Origin: Pseudomonadota bacterium
GTDB lineage: Bacteria > Pseudomonadota > Alphaproteobacteria > Rhizobiales > Rhizobiaceae
NCBI GenBank assembly: GCA_023390055.1
Contig: JAEWDP010000104.1
Coordinates: forward strand, 1 to 64,000
Length of the DNA stretch: 64,000 nucleotides
Reading direction: 5' to 3'
Shown: positions 63,240 through 64,000 of the stretch, piece by piece
Layout: every line of letters begins with the position of its first letter
How positions within the stretch are numbered: the stretch's first letter is position 1
Notes under the pieces: model-generated
The model's input: only the letters and a program-made list of their open reading frames with translations
Told to the model about the DNA's origin: nothing
Databases searched by the model: none
Translations under genes and position numbers: made by a program

Positions 63240-64000
63240 TCATATCACGCCCGGTAGCCAGTCCCGAATGACGACTTCATCCTGTTCAACAAGATCGTGT
63301 GCTGCGTCGACGCGCCGTTCTTCCAATTCCGCACCGGCGGACGAGAGTTGCTGCACCAGGCCTTTTGCATAGGGAGCGTAAAAATCCGATGCTCCGGTCA
63401 ACATCAGGACGCGGGTATCGACGAGGATTGACGCTGGAGGTTCATCCAGAACCTTTATCGCCCGCAAAAGGACTGCCCGGCGAAACAGATCTGGATGGAG
63501 TTGCATGGCCGCCCCAAGCATGTTCGCACCGTTCGAATAGCCGATGAAAGTGGCATCGGACAGGTCGATGCCATAGGCTTCCGGTAGCGCCTCCACGAAT
63601 GCCGCTAAGGCTTCAGATTCCGATACTATGTCGTTTTGATCGAAACGACTGATGCCAAGGCGACGGAAGAAGCGCGCACTTCCCTCTTCAGTGGAACGTC
63701 CCCTGACACCTATCAGAGTGGCGTTCGGCATCAGCCGGCGTCCCAACGGCAGCAGGCTAGTCTCGTTGCCTCCCGTTCCGTGGAACAGTACCAACGTAGA
63801 TCCATCGGGATTATCAGGCACGTGAACCCGATGCACGAACGGCAAGTCACGATACACCGTCCTTTGCTCACCAGGCATTCCAAACTGTGGCAGAACAATT
63901 CTGATATCGGTTTCGTCCTCTTGGAAGTGTCGCGGAATGAAGACGCTGCGGCCAAGCGCCTTAAGCGCCTCATCAACGGCGAAGCCCGGCCCGTCAGTCG
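63240..64000 (-). CDS. Apparent fusion: ring-cleaving dioxygenase (VOC) C-terminus plus alpha/beta hydrolase (partial, 5' end outside window)
   Basis: The reverse-strand frame is open from the window edge without a stop. The first 43 visible residues (TDGPGFAVDEALKALGRSVF, then IPRHFQEDETDIRIVLPQF) match the C-terminus of MhqO-like VOC dioxygenases. They run directly into an alpha/beta hydrolase (LVLFHGTGGNETSLLPLGRR, nucleophile GYSNGA, final His in DAAHDL). In Bacillus, MhqO and MhqD are separate proteins of quinone detoxification; a single polypeptide here would be a natural fusion. An internal start at 63878 would give the hydrolase alone. Confidence 0.78.
   Translation of the reverse strand, partial: TDGPGFAVDEALKALGRSVFIPRHFQEDETDIRIVLPQFGMPGEQRTVYRDLPFVHRVHVPDNPDGSTLVLFHGTGGNETSLLPLGRRLMPNATLIGVRGRSTEEGSARFFRRLGISRFDQNDIVSESEALAAFVEALPEAYGIDLSDATFIGYSNGANMLGAAMQLHPDLFRRAVLLRAIKVLDEPPASILVDTRVLMLTGASDFYAPYAKGLVQQLSSAGAELEERRVDAAHDLVEQDEVVIRDWLPGVI

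Noticed and set aside
1..64000. CRISPR array, rRNA or tRNA genes
   Set aside because: No regularly spaced direct repeats or recognisable RNA gene signatures were seen, although tRNA folding could not be computed here.

Overview
The window is chromosomal DNA of an alphaproteobacterium of the order Rhizobiales, most likely the family Rhizobiaceae. The clearest signs are the block glnD, mutS, NADP-malic enzyme, ornithine-lipid acyltransferase olsB, histidine kinase, lspA, whose order as I recall it matches Sinorhizobium meliloti; a rhizobial-type pmtA; a long-form hpf beside ptsN; and an Irr-box-like site before an iron-regulated cluster. No rRNA, tRNA or CRISPR was recognised. Species could not be determined.

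Layout. 1-13 kb: glnD (partial), mutS, then maeB/tme divergent from mutS; olsB; a hybrid sensor kinase; a tightly overlapping methyltransferase-methyltransferase-lspA operon; a CoxG-like gene. 13.5-23 kb: hpf-ptsN (without rpoN next door), grpE, hrcA, divergent rph, a VOC protein, rdgB, hemW, dnaA, rpsT. 23-32 kb: enoyl-CoA hydratase, fpg, ubiE-ubiB, an M20-type amidohydrolase, coaBC, otsB-otsA. 32-47 kb: prfC, dut, cysK, gshB, rsmI, dnaN, pmtA, a phosphatase-like gene, pyrF, a DUF1330 gene, an NDUFA9-like gene, a 54-residue secreted peptide, uppP, GST, queG, an epimerase-like gene. 47-55 kb: an RlpA-like gene with a palindrome-rich leader, an RsmB-like methyltransferase, and an iron-linked envelope operon (imelysin, di-heme oxidoreductase, second imelysin, DUF1513) behind the Irr-like box. 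55-57.5 kb: a PaaI thioesterase, a frameshifted MTA/SAH nucleosidase, and guaA.

57.5-64 kb is accessory in character. The last codons of guaA (I-E-W-E-stop) recur about 1.4 kb downstream at the end of a short AT-rich stretch. A third related copy lies 1.75 kb further on. This is the footprint expected of integrative elements that insert at the 3' end of guaA. The first interval holds a transposase remnant and a VapBC toxin-antitoxin pair with a palindromic operator. The second holds a DUF3617 gene and about 0.85 kb of unrecognisable DNA. Beyond lie a DSD1-like PLP enzyme, a monooxygenase-like protein, Ogt, and an apparent fusion of a ring-cleaving dioxygenase tail to an alpha/beta hydrolase that runs off the window.

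The core genes group functionally into DNA maintenance (mutS, fpg, dut, rdgB, dnaA, dnaN, ogt), membrane lipids and envelope (olsB, pmtA, lspA, uppP, RlpA-like), heat-shock control (hrcA, grpE), nitrogen/PTS signalling (glnD, ptsN), iron handling, and nucleotide synthesis (pyrF, guaA).
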